Origin: a virus
Virus record (IMG/VR): IMGVR_UViG_3300027972_000013
Coordinates: 1-56,304 of that record
Length of the DNA: 56,304 bases
Direction: 5' to 3' (one strand)
Made by a program: the position numbers and the translations under genes. A model generated the notes under the pieces. That model saw only the letters and a list, made by a program, of their open reading frames with translations. It was not told the DNA's origin and ran no database searches. Shown here in pieces: positions 1 to 8,317 of this stretch. Each line of letters begins with the position of its first letter. Position 1 is the stretch's first letter.

Positions 1-295
1 TGTACGTCACCGTGATGTCGCCGCCCGCCCCGCTGAAGTCAGCATAGAGCCCCGTATCGCACTGCGCGTCGAAGATGAGCGTCGTGCTCATCACGTTCAC
101 GACAGCCGTGGGCGTGAGGTCAATGATTGCGATCACGTTTCCCGCCGCTGCCGGGTTGTCGTACACGGTCACGACGCACGCTCCGGTATCGAGGCGGTTG
201 ATGGTGATCGTGTGCAACACGCACGGCCCGGCTGACACCTGCGTACTGTCAGCGCAGTGCTTGTATCTCCAAGGGAAGTCCATTACAGACTGCAT
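1..295 (-). CDS. Partial structural-region protein, C-terminus beyond window
   Basis: The ATG at 295 overlaps the stop of the MuF gene (TAATG). Ninety-eight codons are visible before the window edge and no stop is reached. The peptide begins MQSVMDFPWRYKHCADSTQV and is rich in Thr, Val and Ala, with an alternating beta-type pattern resembling small virion proteins. It follows portal and MuF in the B module, where decoration or capsid-stabilising proteins are usual. I do not recognise a family; the structural role is inferred from position only. Confidence 0.7.
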   Translation of the reverse strand, partial: MQSVMDFPWRYKHCADSTQVSAGPCVLHTITINRLDTGACVVTVYDNPAAAGNVIAIIDLTPTAVVNVMSTTLIFDAQCDTGLYADFSGAGGDITVTY

Positions 296-1113
296 TACTC
301 CTCCTCTTTGACGCGGTAGATCGTGGCGTGTCGGCAACCGACGTGAAGCGGGGCCGTCTGCTCGCCGCCTGGGAACTCCTCATCCGTGTCAATCCAGCCC
401 ATGTCCATGGCGTCGCGGCAGATGTCCGAGGTGAGATCGTCGTCCGGGCCGGTGATCGCTTTCTCCATGGTGATGCCCGCTTTCTCGATCTCGCCAACGA
501 GGCGCGACTGGCCCTCTTCGTAGGCCATGGCGTTCTCTTGGACGGCGACAAGCTCGGCCCGCTGCGTCGTGAACCCGTCGAACGTGTCGCGGATCTCACG
601 GGCGATGGAGCCGTAGTCGCGCCCCTCGTCAATCCCCCGTGTGATGAGGCCACGCATCTCTATCTGTGTCGCCTCGTTGATCTTCGTGACTTCCTTTGCG
701 GCGTTGTCGCGTGCCCACTTCGTAGCCTGCTCGGGCTTCAACTTGAACGACGTCTCTAGGCCGAAGTCGGATGCGAGGCCCTGATATCCGCCCGTGATCC
801 CGTCGAACATGGACTCAAACAGCGCCTTCTCTGCCTGCTTGCGTGTCGTCGAGAACACGTCAGCGAAGGCGTCTGCGAGGTCGCCGTCGTATGCCGCCTC
901 GGTGACTTCGTTCGAGACGAATAGCTTGGCAATCTTCGGTAGGCGTGCGAGGTATGCGCGTCCCTGCTTAGCGAAGATGCTAGCAAACGCTTTCCGCGTG
1001 CGCTCGGTGGCGGCGTTGCGTGCGCGGTTACGTTCCGCCCGTGAGAGCTTCGTCGCCTCGCGGAAGACGGCTAGCGCGGAGTCACGAAGTAGAGACGAAG
1101 ACGCCACGGACAT
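295..1113 (-). CDS. MuF-like minor head protein (phage B)
   Basis: This is a 272-residue protein. The N-terminal half is a charged helical region. The C-terminal third carries the Mu gpF signature: an R-A-E-L-V-A-V-Q-E-N helix (about residue 195), an acidic DDDLTSDICRDA stretch and a closing HVGCRH motif. MuF proteins are minor capsid components placed next to the portal and are often injected or used in head assembly. The start is ATG 1113, because AGGAGG sits six bases upstream; an in-frame ATG at 1140 has no such site. It lies downstream of portal and DUF5662 and is a separate gene here, whereas phage A fuses the same domain to its portal. Confidence 0.85.
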   Translation of the reverse strand: MSVASSSLLRDSALAVFREATKLSRAERNRARNAATERTRKAFASIFAKQGRAYLARLPKIAKLFVSNEVTEAAYDGDLADAFADVFSTTRKQAEKALFESMFDGITGGYQGLASDFGLETSFKLKPEQATKWARDNAAKEVTKINEATQIEMRGLITRGIDEGRDYGSIAREIRDTFDGFTTQRAELVAVQENAMAYEEGQSRLVGEIEKAGITMEKAITGPDDDLTSDICRDAMDMGWIDTDEEFPGGEQTAPLHVGCRHATIYRVKEEE

Positions 1114-1261
1114 CCTTGCCCTCCTGATGCAGCGCCGCACTCAGCGCGTAGTTGACGACAGCGATCCCGACGACAAGAGCAAGCACCTTCGTGCCGACCT
1201 GGCAGTCACGCGAGCCTTGGTCGCTCTGCGTCGTGAGGAAGATGCGCAGGCTATTCCGCAA
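1082..1261 (-). CDS. Small membrane protein with TTG start
   Basis: This 59-codon frame starts at TTG 1261, five bases after a GGGAGG ribosome site inside the end of the DUF5662 gene, and overlaps the MuF start. It contains one clear hydrophobic segment (VLALVVGIAVVNYALSAAL, about residues 26-44) with a polar N-terminus. The tight overlap on both sides and the ribosome site favour a real gene. The function is unknown; a single-span membrane peptide beside head genes is unusual. Confidence 0.45.
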   Translation of the reverse strand: MRNSLRIFLTTQSDQGSRDCQVGTKVLALVVGIAVVNYALSAALHQEGKDVRGVFVSTS

Positions 1262-1724
1262 CGTGGCCTCCCTCTACCCATTCGACAACCTGCAAGATGA
1301 GCCACCGTTGCTCGCCTGTGAATCCGTGGCGGGAGAATTGGTATTCAAGGCCGTCTCGCAGCGTAGTGTTGCCGTACACATCGGATGCGGCCTTCCAGTC
1401 TAACACCATCTCGATAATGTCGAGCCATCCCATGCGCTCTGTCTTACCGTGGTGCTCAGGGTGGTGACTGTTCTCCGCGAAATGATGCGCGATGCACGGA
1501 GCGGTACGCATTGCGGCCTCATAGTCCGGGGATCCGATAGGATTCTCCCTAGCCACGTGATGAATCTCTACGAACCCACTGAATTCATCTACGCCGAGTT
1601 TCGATTGATCGTGGAAGCGGGCACGCATCGCAAGTTCTCCGATGAGACGTTCAATGTTACCTTCAACGTGTTTCTGGTGTCTCAGCAAAGAAGCAAGCAC
1701 GATAGCTCCCTCATCAGTCCGCAA
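1251..1724 (-). CDS. DUF5662 family protein (phage B copy)
   Basis: This 157-residue protein has the His-rich layout of DUF5662: RHQKHVEGN near the start, RFHDQSKL, then HHFAENSHHPEHH and a C-terminal WLDIIEMVLDW. The ordered His/Asp residues suggest a helical metal-binding fold like HD or dNTP-related enzymes, but no activity is established. The TTG start at 1724 is supported by AGGAGG six bases upstream, inside the last codons of the portal. A second copy, roughly 70% identical by eye, lies at 24595-25059 in phage A, so both phages keep the gene but at different places in the genome. Confidence 0.85.
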   Translation of the reverse strand: MRTDEGAIVLASLLRHQKHVEGNIERLIGELAMRARFHDQSKLGVDEFSGFVEIHHVARENPIGSPDYEAAMRTAPCIAHHFAENSHHPEHHGKTERMGWLDIIEMVLDWKAASDVYGNTTLRDGLEYQFSRHGFTGEQRWLILQVVEWVEGGHVAE

Positions 1725-3318
1725 CGCGCGCCTCCTGTAGCAGCGTCAAGAATGACTTCATCTCGCGCCGCAGGGCCTCCGTCTGTTGAACCGCCTCGGG
1801 CGGCACCTCTTCCTCGGGCGGGAACAGATCGGCCATGACTTCCTCCACCGAGTGCTCGCCGAGCGCGACAAGCAGTTGCCGTGTCGTGTACTCTGGATCG
1901 AGCGTCCCGGCGAATGTGCCAAGCCCGCCCATCGTTGCGGCCTTCACGATCGCGTCGACCGCTTCGGTGACGTCGCGCTCTACGATCCCAGGGAACGTGA
2001 TCGAGACGTGCGTGTCGAGTGGCTCGCCGGTCTCGGGATCGTCCGAGTAGACCCACTTCAGTTCGTCCCAATCGTCAAGGATCTCCTCGCCGCCGATGCC
2101 GTCCACCGTGCCCGCCCGCGCCTTCTGCTCGATCACGTAGGTGCAGACGTTCTCGAGGATCTCAGCCCATAGTCGCTGCCTGCCAAGCATCGCAAGCTCA
2201 GTCGGACGGTCCAGGCTCTTGGCCGTTGCGAGCGTCCCGACCTCGGCGTCCCCGAAGAACGTCTCAGGGAATCCCATCGCGGCGCAGACCATGAGCAGTA
2301 GCCGCCTGCCATCCTGCGGGGAAGTCGTCGCGCCTGACGTGCGGATAGGCTGTAGGTCCGCCGCGCCCGCTGTCTCGATGTGGACGCTACCAGCAGACGG
2401 CGCGGGGGTGTAGGTATCGCCGCCGGCCATGATGCCTGAGTCCAGCTTGCCCTTGACGAGCGCCCGCTGATCCGCGCCGCCCTTCGTGACGATCTTCCAG
2501 GCGAACCGTGCCAAGCTGCGGGTGATGGTTGCCCAGTTGGCCAGGAACTCGTTATAGGCACGTGCCCAGTCCTGCGCCGCGTAGACTTCCGAGAGGCCGA
2601 ATCGCTGGCCCGAGAGACGGTTGACGGCCACGTGGTAGACCGGGTGATCCCAGTCGATTGGCATGCCCTTGTAGCTCGGCGGGCGATTCCGTGGCGTGTA
2701 CTGCCAGTCGGGGTAGAGCTTGTCGGCCTCTGCGGCAGCGATCTCGCCAAGCAGTGACGAGCGGGGGATTCGCCGCCGCAGGTAGTACCACGGTTCCTTC
2801 GCGTCCTCGGGATTCGAGATCACGTCTTGGATCTCGTCGAAGGGGATAGCGCGGACACGGAGGTCGCCGACGCCGTTACGGAAGAAACACAAGAACAGGT
2901 TGCCGTCGATCTTGAGGTCGGCATTCTGGGAGGTCATGGCGCGGGGGGTAGTCAGCTCGCCACGGTTCAACTCGTCGCCGACGAATGCTTGCACGATCGC
3001 GTCGACCGTCTCTTGCTCCGCCTGGATCGTCACGCCCTGACCGAAGACATAGGCATTCTCTAGGTCGACGGCCCGCTTGACGATGGGGTTCTTCATGTAG
3101 AACAGGCGCGACTCTCGGGCAATGCGGCGCAAGGCGTCACGCGAGAACTCAAGATCCTGTGAGCCGTACAGCCGATCCCAGCCGCGCTCCTCTAGCTCGT
3201 ACTCAAGCTCGGTGATCTTCTCTTGGAAGTTGGCCTCGGTGATGGCGAGACTCTGCTCGGTGCGTTGCAGGCGTTCGGAAAGCTCAGACACGGACAACTC
3301 AAGTAAACGCTCGGTCAC
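1714..3318 (-). CDS. Portal protein (phage B)
   Basis: This 534-residue protein has a coiled N-terminus (residues 10-45), then ARESRLFYMKNPIVKRAVDL, ADLKIDGNLFLCFF and a DPETGEPLD/SITFP region, the pattern of dodecameric phage portal proteins through which DNA is packaged. Context agrees: it sits between the terminase genes and MuF. The GTG start at 3318 follows GGGAGGG. It has no close similarity to the phage A portal at 50466-52391, so it is a second, independent portal type in the same window. The Pro/Glu-rich C-terminal tail (about 490-505) resembles portal tails that contact scaffold or MuF. Confidence 0.85.
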   Translation of the reverse strand: MTERLLELSVSELSERLQRTEQSLAITEANFQEKITELEYELEERGWDRLYGSQDLEFSRDALRRIARESRLFYMKNPIVKRAVDLENAYVFGQGVTIQAEQETVDAIVQAFVGDELNRGELTTPRAMTSQNADLKIDGNLFLCFFRNGVGDLRVRAIPFDEIQDVISNPEDAKEPWYYLRRRIPRSSLLGEIAAAEADKLYPDWQYTPRNRPPSYKGMPIDWDHPVYHVAVNRLSGQRFGLSEVYAAQDWARAYNEFLANWATITRSLARFAWKIVTKGGADQRALVKGKLDSGIMAGGDTYTPAPSAGSVHIETAGAADLQPIRTSGATTSPQDGRRLLLMVCAAMGFPETFFGDAEVGTLATAKSLDRPTELAMLGRQRLWAEILENVCTYVIEQKARAGTVDGIGGEEILDDWDELKWVYSDDPETGEPLDTHVSITFPGIVERDVTEAVDAIVKAATMGGLGTFAGTLDPEYTTRQLLVALGEHSVEEVMADLFPPEEEVPPEAVQQTEALRREMKSFLTLLQEARVAD

Positions 3319-3414
3319 AGCACCCTCCCCCTATGATGGGCCAGACCATGCCACGACTTGCCTAGCCCCGCCCTGCCAAGTCGGGTGACGCTAGGTAGAT
3401 TGGACTACAAGGAC

Positions 3415-3453
3415 TGCAAAAGAGCAAGGCCGCAGGTTGCTAGTCTGCGGCCC
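3415..3453 (-). terminator. Intrinsic terminator ahead of portal B
   Basis: On the minus strand GGCCGCAG and CTGCGGCC form a perfect 8-bp stem around a 9-base loop, followed by TTGCTCTTTT. It closes the small-gene operon 3517-6522 just before the portal gene. The about 100 bases between it and the portal start at 3318 should hold a portal promoter, but I see no convincing -35/-10 pair. Confidence 0.8.
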
Positions 3454-3516
3454 GTGCTGCGGTGTGCGTAGCGTGGAGGTTAGGCCACGACTGCTAAGGC
3501 GGAGGTGATGGTTGTC

Positions 3517-3630
3517 TTACCATCCCTTGAACAGCGCCGTCAGGAACATCCGTGCGGCTATGTAGATCGCCAGTGCGCCCACGATCACGACTCCGACTAC
3601 CGTCAGAAGGAGCACGAGATACCAGGGCAT
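3517..3630 (-). CDS. Small single-span membrane protein
   Basis: This is a 37-residue peptide, MPWYLVLLLTVVGVV onward, with one hydrophobic span (residues 4-24) and a basic, aromatic C-terminal tail. The ATG overlaps the stop of 3630-4034 as TGATG, with GGGAGGAG just upstream. The location after a run of small genes and before a terminator suggests an expressed accessory peptide. A holin-like role is possible but not shown. Confidence 0.65.
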   Translation of the reverse strand: MPWYLVLLLTVVGVVIVGALAIYIAARMFLTALFKGW

Positions 3631-4034
3631 CACTCCTCCCTGTAGACGTGGATGACGACGCGCTCGCCCGGCTGAATGCTTGCCGGCGACGGTATGTGGA
3701 CGGTGCGCATCGTGTCAGTCAGCTCGTTCTCGACGCGGCGCAGGTGGAAGGTGACGAGCGGCGTCGGCGCGTGAATGTTCACGATGCGATCTTCCGTGAG
3801 GACGACCGTCGGGAGCGTCCCCGTGCTCGTCTGCGGCACGTCCGAGGCGGGCACGTGAACCACGTCACGCGCCGTCGTTGTCATCACGGAGCTCGTCGGC
3901 TCGCCGGTAAGCGTCTTGCCGTCGGCCTCTGCCGTCTCCATGAGATCCCGCAACTGCTCATCCTCGCTCGCTCGCTGCCGGATAGTCGGCGGCGTCGTCT
4001 TGACCTTCGATCTATCGTAGACTCCCTTGGGCAT
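3630..4034 (-). CDS. Hypothetical phage protein, MPKGVY N-terminus
   Basis: A 134-residue protein that starts MPKGVYDRSKVK, a basic head often seen on phage DNA-binding or HNH-linked proteins. The middle is Thr/Pro-rich and low complexity (residues 45-75), and the last 50 residues look like a small beta domain ending IHVYREE. The start has AGGAGG eight bases upstream. No family is recognised with confidence. Confidence 0.6.
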   Translation of the reverse strand: MPKGVYDRSKVKTTPPTIRQRASEDEQLRDLMETAEADGKTLTGEPTSSVMTTTARDVVHVPASDVPQTSTGTLPTVVLTEDRIVNIHAPTPLVTFHLRRVENELTDTMRTVHIPSPASIQPGERVVIHVYREE

Positions 4035-4042
4035 CAGACCTC

Positions 4043-4306
4043 CTATCTAACCCACATTCCCGTTTCGCGGTACAGCACGTGCGCCTTGTGCGCGGCCTTC
4101 CCGTGTGCCTTCTTCCGACTGCCGAGATAGCTCAGGTTCATCCGTCCGAGCTTCCGTTGGCGTAGTGCCTGTCTGTATCGAGGATCGTCACTGCCCCCCT
4201 GTTCCGCATCAAACGGATCGGGCACGAACGCCACTTCCCCAGCGATCACCCTGTCTAGCTCGTGGCGCAGGTCGACCGGCGCAGGCTCGTACTCGTGGTG
4301 CTTCAT
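4043..4306 (-). CDS. Hypothetical protein
   Basis: An 87-residue charged protein with His/Tyr-rich N-terminus (MKHHEYEPAPVD) and a basic C-terminal half (RQRKLGRMNLSYLGSRKKAH), which could bind nucleic acid. The ATG at 4306 overlaps the upstream stop as ATGA. An upstream in-frame GTG at 4321 is possible but lacks the overlap. It sits in the run of small genes after TerL B. Confidence 0.6.
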   Translation of the reverse strand: MKHHEYEPAPVDLRHELDRVIAGEVAFVPDPFDAEQGGSDDPRYRQALRQRKLGRMNLSYLGSRKKAHGKAAHKAHVLYRETGMWVR

Positions 4307-4572
4307 AGCTTCCGCCCGCACCGGGGACAGAATTCCGGCTCCTGGTGCATAAGGACAGTCCCCCCCGCCTGAAACCTAGAAGCCTCGTCAATCGTATAGA
4401 TGCTCTTCCCCCGCCACTTCTCGCAGCACTCGGAGACTTCCTCTTCCACCGTCACGCGGATGTGCTTGCCTTCACACCCATCAGGGAGCGTCAGATGCAT
4501 CCAATTCCCTTCCGGTGTGGATGAACGGGTGAATATAACGGGGTTCTCTTTTACACGTATCGTCTTCCACAT
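4303..4572 (-). CDS. Hypothetical protein with C-terminal zinc ribbon
   Basis: This 89-residue protein has paired cysteines: ECCEKW near residue 48 and CPRCGRKL at the end, a likely single zinc site. The N-terminal half is beta-like. I place the start at ATG 4572 (MWKTIRV), five bases after GGAGG, rather than at the longer frame start 4599. Small zinc-ribbon proteins recur through this window; the role is unknown. Confidence 0.6.
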   Translation of the reverse strand: MWKTIRVKENPVIFTRSSTPEGNWMHLTLPDGCEGKHIRVTVEEEVSECCEKWRGKSIYTIDEASRFQAGGTVLMHQEPEFCPRCGRKL

Positions 4573-4635
4573 CTCAACCTCCATGGCGGGGCAGGGCACA
4601 GCAGCTTCCTACCCCGCCAGTACCCCGGAGAGGGG

Positions 4636-4791
4636 CTACCTTTTCTCACGCTCTAGGTACTGCTCGATCGCCTCGATCACGACGTAGGACAGCGAGCGGT
4701 CGCGTTTCTTGGCGAGAGCCTGCATCTTCTCAATGAGCTTCTCTTCCGTCTTCGCGCGGGGGACGTAGATCGTGAAGTTACTTGGGTTCAA
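4636..4791 (-). CDS. Ribbon-helix-helix (CopG-like) DNA-binding protein
   Basis: A 51-residue protein with a short beta strand (FTIYVPRA) followed by two helices (EKLIEKMQALAKKRDRS, then LSYVVIEAIEQYLEREK), the standard RHH layout and length. RHH dimers bind operators, so it may regulate this module. The TTG start at 4791 follows AGGGGG five bases upstream and overlaps the end of 4778-5251; the longer frame reaching 4866 would add an unlikely 25-residue leader. Confidence 0.7.
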   Translation of the reverse strand: MNPSNFTIYVPRAKTEEKLIEKMQALAKKRDRSLSYVVIEAIEQYLEREKR

Positions 4792-5251
4792 CGCGGCCCC
4801 CTTTGCGGATAGCACGGATAGCGAAGGCCAAGATGAACAAGCCAACCCAGGCCCCGACGATACCAATCCACATCGCCCATGGTAGCCCTGTAGAATCCTT
4901 GCGCGACATGGTCAGTGCGTCATTCAGCGCCTTATCCTGCTCATCCACGTACACGCGGAGCGCCTTCGCGTTCTCGCTGATCCCCGCCTGCTTGCCCGTG
5001 ATCTCGTCCATGCGCTTCGACAGCGCAGCTACCGCGTCCTCGTTCCGGTTGACGCTCACGGCGAGCGCATCGGCCTGCGTAGTGACCCGCTGCACAACAG
5101 ACACGTCAAAGGGCTGCGATGGCACCGAGACCGGCTGTACGACCGTCTCATACGTCGTCGGGTAGACGTTCAGATCAGACGCCGGGTAGAGCACCGAGAC
5201 GAGCCCGATCACAGCGAGCCCGCCTAGCCAGATGAGCACGAATGCTTTCAT
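4778..5251 (-). CDS. Two-span membrane protein with central coiled coil
   Basis: A 157-residue protein: N-terminal membrane segment (AFVLIWLGGLAVIGLVSVLY, residues 3-22), a soluble helical middle with heptad-like spacing (residues 55-115) and a second span (MWIGIVGAWVGLFILAFAIR, about 127-146) followed by a basic tail. The layout resembles phage lysis accessories or membrane-anchored coil proteins, but no family motif is visible. The ATG overlaps the upstream stop as ATGA. Confidence 0.6.
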   Translation of the reverse strand: MKAFVLIWLGGLAVIGLVSVLYPASDLNVYPTTYETVVQPVSVPSQPFDVSVVQRVTTQADALAVSVNRNEDAVAALSKRMDEITGKQAGISENAKALRVYVDEQDKALNDALTMSRKDSTGLPWAMWIGIVGAWVGLFILAFAIRAIRKGGRVEPK

Positions 5252-5451
5252 CGAACCTCCTTGAAATCGTCACATGAGTTTTCGTTCTCCACGAACGTCC
5301 CTGGCCGTAATGCGCAACATCTGTACATACCTGTGCGGAAGAAGACCCGTGCTCTCTGCCATTGCTGGTGGACGCAGAATTGACACATCCTCGGAGTACA
5401 TCCTTCCCTGCGCAGGAATTGGATCATCGCCTCGCGCACGGGATTGCTCAT
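5248..5451 (-). CDS. Small cysteine-rich protein
   Basis: A 67-residue protein with CTPRMCQFCVHQQW near residue 18 and YRCCAL plus SCDDF near the end, so six cysteines and one histidine that could bind zinc. The start has GGAGG four bases upstream, and both ends overlap neighbours by four bases. Function unknown. Confidence 0.6.
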   Translation of the reverse strand: MSNPVREAMIQFLRREGCTPRMCQFCVHQQWQRARVFFRTGMYRCCALRPGTFVENENSCDDFKEVR

Positions 5452-5618
5452 CTCGCCTCCTTGTCCTTCTCTTCACAGTATCGTTTCGTATCCTCGCTGC
5501 CAATAGGGCGCCGCTTCCGCTCACGGATGGAGAACCGTAGACGCTCGCTCTGTTGCAGAGTGTCGTCGTCCTTGCCTTGGTAGCGGCCCTTGTCGCCCCA
5601 CGTCGCCATGCCGTTCAT
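5448..5618 (-). CDS. Small hypothetical charged protein
   Basis: This 56-residue frame ([20 protein letters not shown] onward) is strongly charged and ends EEKDKEAR. It has AAGGAGG seven bases before ATG 5618 and ATGA overlaps at both ends with 5615-5857 and 5248-5451. The perfect fit between two other genes is the main support. No family is recognised. Confidence 0.6.
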   Translation of the reverse strand: MNGMATWGDKGRYQGKDDDTLQQSERLRFSIRERKRRPIGSEDTKRYCEEKDKEAR

Positions 5619-5857
5619 AGACGCCCCTCCTTCCGCCTCGTGGCCGCGATGTGTGACCCTTCCGGTATCCGCGCCCGGACGAGCCGCCGAATGATGGCCC
5701 GCTCGATCTTGCGTGCGATCCTCTTCATAGCCTTGTAGTCCTTGCTGTAGACCACATCACAGACACAGTACGTGATGTCGTTTCTGGATGGGCGTTCGGG
5801 CCACAGGTTCACGAAGTTCATTGCGACGTTCTCTGCGGTTTGGCGTGGTATCTTCAT
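5615..5857 (-). CDS. Hypothetical basic protein
   Basis: An 80-residue protein starting [20 protein letters not shown] with a Cys-Val-Cys pair near residue 31 and a basic helical C-terminal half ([19 protein letters not shown]). It may bind nucleic acid. The ATG at 5857 overlaps the SEC-C gene stop (ATGA); the longer frame to 5911 would run deep into that gene. Confidence 0.55.
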   Translation of the reverse strand: MKIPRQTAENVAMNFVNLWPERPSRNDITYCVCDVVYSKDYKAMKRIARKIERAIIRRLVRARIPEGSHIAATRRKEGRL

Positions 5858-6075
5858 TCTGCCGCCTTTCCGTGACAGTTCTTGAACTTCTTCCCTGACC
5901 CGCAAATGCAAGGGTCATTGCGTCCCGGCTTCTTGATGTGGACCGGTTCCTTGCCGCTCGGACGCCACAGCGTGCGCTTGCCGACTTCGCTTTCGAGGTA
6001 GCGTTTCAGCCGCTTGTGCGTCTTCGTCCGTGTCCGTGTCGCGTCGCCGCGTTGGTTGGAGCGTTCGCCGCTCAT
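5854..6075 (-). CDS. SEC-C motif protein
   Basis: A 73-residue protein. The C-terminal [19 protein letters not shown] is a textbook SEC-C zinc-binding motif (CxCxSGxxxxxCH), known from SecA and many small proteins, where it binds zinc and protein partners. The N-terminal half is strongly basic. I chose the second of two adjacent ATGs (6075) because AGGAGG then sits five bases away. Confidence 0.8.
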   Translation of the reverse strand: MSGERSNQRGDATRTRTKTHKRLKRYLESEVGKRTLWRPSGKEPVHIKKPGRNDPCICGSGKKFKNCHGKAAE

Positions 6076-6099
6076 CATCTCCTCCTGTCGGTGATCCAG

Positions 6100-6522
6100 C
6101 TAGTGCGCTTCATTCGACATCGCGAGGACGAAGGCACGGGTCAGTTCACGCGGTGAGATGCGATTGAACAGTACTTCCTTCAACTCCCACGATGGATCGT
6201 CCGCCCATTCGTCTGCGCTGGATTGACGGGAGAACCATTCTGCGATGGCAAGCGTTCGTCCAGCCCACGTTGCATCGTCTAGTTTCTTGGCGTACAGGAC
6301 CAACTCCCACGCCGCCGCGATGTCGCGCGGGTAGTCGGGGACAAGGCGCAGCGCGTCCAGGGCCACGGCGACTGTGCTCTCTGCCGCGATACATCCGCCC
6401 TCATCCGGCATGCCCATGAACCGACGACCGTTTGCATTTTTGAACCATCTGAATCCCAGGATCTCCGCCGCCTTGACGCGCAGCTCATCGTCCGACAGCT
6501 TCATCACTTCGTCACGTGTCAT
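6100..6522 (-). CDS. Phage ABA sandwich domain protein
   Basis: This 140-residue protein fits the phage ABA-sandwich family: a short N-terminal helix, ILGFRWFKNANGRRFM, then VPDYPRDIAAAWELVLYAK (the family PDYS-TDIAAAW signature) and an AEWFSRQ helix. Members are widespread in phage accessory regions and have no known activity. It is the first gene after the promoter at 6539-6567, with GGAGG six bases before the ATG. Confidence 0.75.
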   Translation of the reverse strand: MTRDEVMKLSDDELRVKAAEILGFRWFKNANGRRFMGMPDEGGCIAAESTVAVALDALRLVPDYPRDIAAAWELVLYAKKLDDATWAGRTLAIAEWFSRQSSADEWADDPSWELKEVLFNRISPRELTRAFVLAMSNEAH

Positions 6523-6538
6523 CGCTCACCTCCGCCTG

Positions 6539-6567
6539 ACTCTACTCCTTTCCTGTACGATAGTCAA
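6539..6567 (-). promoter_or_regulatory. Sigma70-like promoter for small-gene operon B
   Basis: On the minus strand TTGACT (6567-6562) is followed after 17 bases by TAGAGT (6544-6539). The start site would fall in the ribosome-site region just ahead of ATG 6522. It lies in the only gap between TerL B and the small-gene operon, which supports it. Confidence 0.6.
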
Positions 6568-6626
6568 CCGTATGCGGGACGAACCTTGAATAACGCTCGG
6601 CTCTGTTCAACTTTCAGCCTCATCTC

Positions 6627-7919
6627 TTAGTACGGCGTGATGGCTTCATAGCCGTCATAGCTTGCATACTGCGGCTCGGTCGGCAATTCCAGCAGTAGCT
6701 CGGTCGCTGCCCACACTAGCGCGTCGAGTCTATCCGGCGAGTCGTCGTCCCCGGGCACCCATCCCGTGAGCTGATCCTCTAGCTCGGGGAACTCTCCGCA
6801 GTGGATGCCTAGCCCTTGCTCGTACAGCGCGGACACTGGCTCGGCGCGGACGGCCTTCCCTCTCGATGCGTGAACGTCCTTGTAGCTGACAAGGCGATCG
6901 TGCTGCCGGATGTTGGTCGCAACGAGGTCGCCGCCATTGTTCACTTCCCCGATGATCCGATCAGCGCCCCATCGTCGGTAGGCGTCGACCGCTGCCCATC
7001 CCCACTCGTGCGGCGTGTAGCGCCCCGACACGTCCTCGAGCACATAGAGCCGGTTGCCGAGCTTACCCGCGACCACGATCCCTGTCTCGTCTGACTTCTT
7101 CGACTTCGTCACGGCGGGGTCGACGGCGACCACGATGCGCTCCAGGTCAGGCGGCGCTTCCCCGCGCCTGATCCAGTCAGCCTTCCACAGCGCCCCTTCC
7201 GTGTCCGTGCCCCACAATCCAAGCAGGAACCGATCACGCTTGCGCTTCGATAGGCGACCGAGCACCGTCTCGATGTAGCCAGGCGGAAGGTTCGCCCTGT
7301 TGTCTTCGGGGTTCATCAGTAGGCTGGCGTAGTCGGACGGATCGGCAAGCGGCCCGCCGTCGTCTGGGCTGACGTGGTCGATCCACAGCTTGTGTGTCCA
7401 GTGTTTCGCGCGTGGCGGGTTCTCATCATAGTACGCTTTGAGTGTTAGCCCGGAATTCTCGGCAAGGCGCGTCCGTGCTGTCTCGACGGCGTCGTATGTG
7501 AGCTGGCTGCACTCGTTGAAGAAGATCGTCGAGTACTCGTGACCAAGGATCTTCTCGACGCGCTCCTTGTCGTCCAGCCCACCGATCCAAATCTCCGAGC
7601 CGTTGTGCGGGAACTCAAGCACGTAGTCGGTCTTATTCCAGTTGACCTCAAGGTCAGGCGCGACAAGCTCCAACACCTTCGGAAGCGTGTCCATCCAGAT
7701 CGAGGTCTTGACGTGGTTGAAGTGCAACCGCAGGATGAGGTGCCGCGACTTTCGATCAATCGCCCGGCACAGTAAAGCGTAGAGGGCGATAACGGTCTTC
7801 CCTGACCTAGACCCCCCATAGAGAAGGACTTGGGACGCCGAGCCGCCTAACAGGGCAATGGCTTCACGCTGGCGGGTAGTCTTAGAGAAGGCTCTTGTCT
7901 TCTTGGTCGAAGTGGACAT
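6627..7919 (-). CDS. terL: Terminase large subunit (phage B)
   Basis: The DNA-packaging motor, 430 residues from ATG 7919. The ATPase has Walker A YGGSRSGKT (about residue 34) and Walker B TIFFNECSQ (about 133). The RNase H-like nuclease begins VVAVDPAVTKSKKSDETG (about 262), with later acidic residues in GEVNNGGDLV and SPDRLDALVW. The start overlaps TerS and has no clear ribosome site, so translational coupling is likely. The nuclease half is strikingly like phage A TerL (SGRYTP, VRAEP, YEQG, FPELEDQL all shared), while the ATPase halves belong to different lineages. Confidence 0.92.
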   Translation of the reverse strand: MSTSTKKTRAFSKTTRQREAIALLGGSASQVLLYGGSRSGKTVIALYALLCRAIDRKSRHLILRLHFNHVKTSIWMDTLPKVLELVAPDLEVNWNKTDYVLEFPHNGSEIWIGGLDDKERVEKILGHEYSTIFFNECSQLTYDAVETARTRLAENSGLTLKAYYDENPPRAKHWTHKLWIDHVSPDDGGPLADPSDYASLLMNPEDNRANLPPGYIETVLGRLSKRKRDRFLLGLWGTDTEGALWKADWIRRGEAPPDLERIVVAVDPAVTKSKKSDETGIVVAGKLGNRLYVLEDVSGRYTPHEWGWAAVDAYRRWGADRIIGEVNNGGDLVATNIRQHDRLVSYKDVHASRGKAVRAEPVSALYEQGLGIHCGEFPELEDQLTGWVPGDDDSPDRLDALVWAATELLLELPTEPQYASYDGYEAITPY

Positions 7920-8310
7920 GGACGGAGCCGGAGTGCTCGATCTGCTGTTGGTCCTTCCAGCCATGATTGTTCTTGAGATCGAAGATGTAACCTGGCCCGT
8001 AGCCGTCTCCATCTAGCATGTGTTGGACCTTATTGGCCTCGCACCGTTGCTTGGCTGTCTTTACAGTTACAGAAAACTCAGGCTTGGCCTGATATTCCGA
8101 TAGGCCCTCCATGGTAAGATTGAGAGCCACAGCGAGTCCCTGGATCGTGTACGGCGCAGGGAAGCGAACGGTTACGACGCCTTCCTTTGTAACGATCTGC
8201 TTGACCCGAGAATCGCAGGCGGAGAAATAGGCGTCGATCTTGACCTGCATGTCGTCTGGAGTCTCGTACTTCACAGGTCTACCGCCTGGGTGTTTCTTAG
8301 GTTCGGGCAT
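7882..8310 (-). CDS. terS: Terminase small subunit, gp3-like (phage B)
   Basis: A 142-residue DNA-recognition subunit. PGGRPVKYETPDDMQVKIDAYF, APYTIQGLAVALNLTMEGL, EFSVTVKTAKQRCE and IFDLKNNHGWKDQ follow the order of the P22 gp3-like terminase small-subunit family (GRPxKY... and FxLKNNxGWKD). It lies directly before TerL with an overlap of 38 bases. It shares no motif with the phage A small subunit at 11103-11561. Confidence 0.88.
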   Translation of the reverse strand: MPEPKKHPGGRPVKYETPDDMQVKIDAYFSACDSRVKQIVTKEGVVTVRFPAPYTIQGLAVALNLTMEGLSEYQAKPEFSVTVKTAKQRCEANKVQHMLDGDGYGPGYIFDLKNNHGWKDQQQIEHSGSVHVHFDQEDKSLL

Positions 8311-8317
8311 ATTTCAC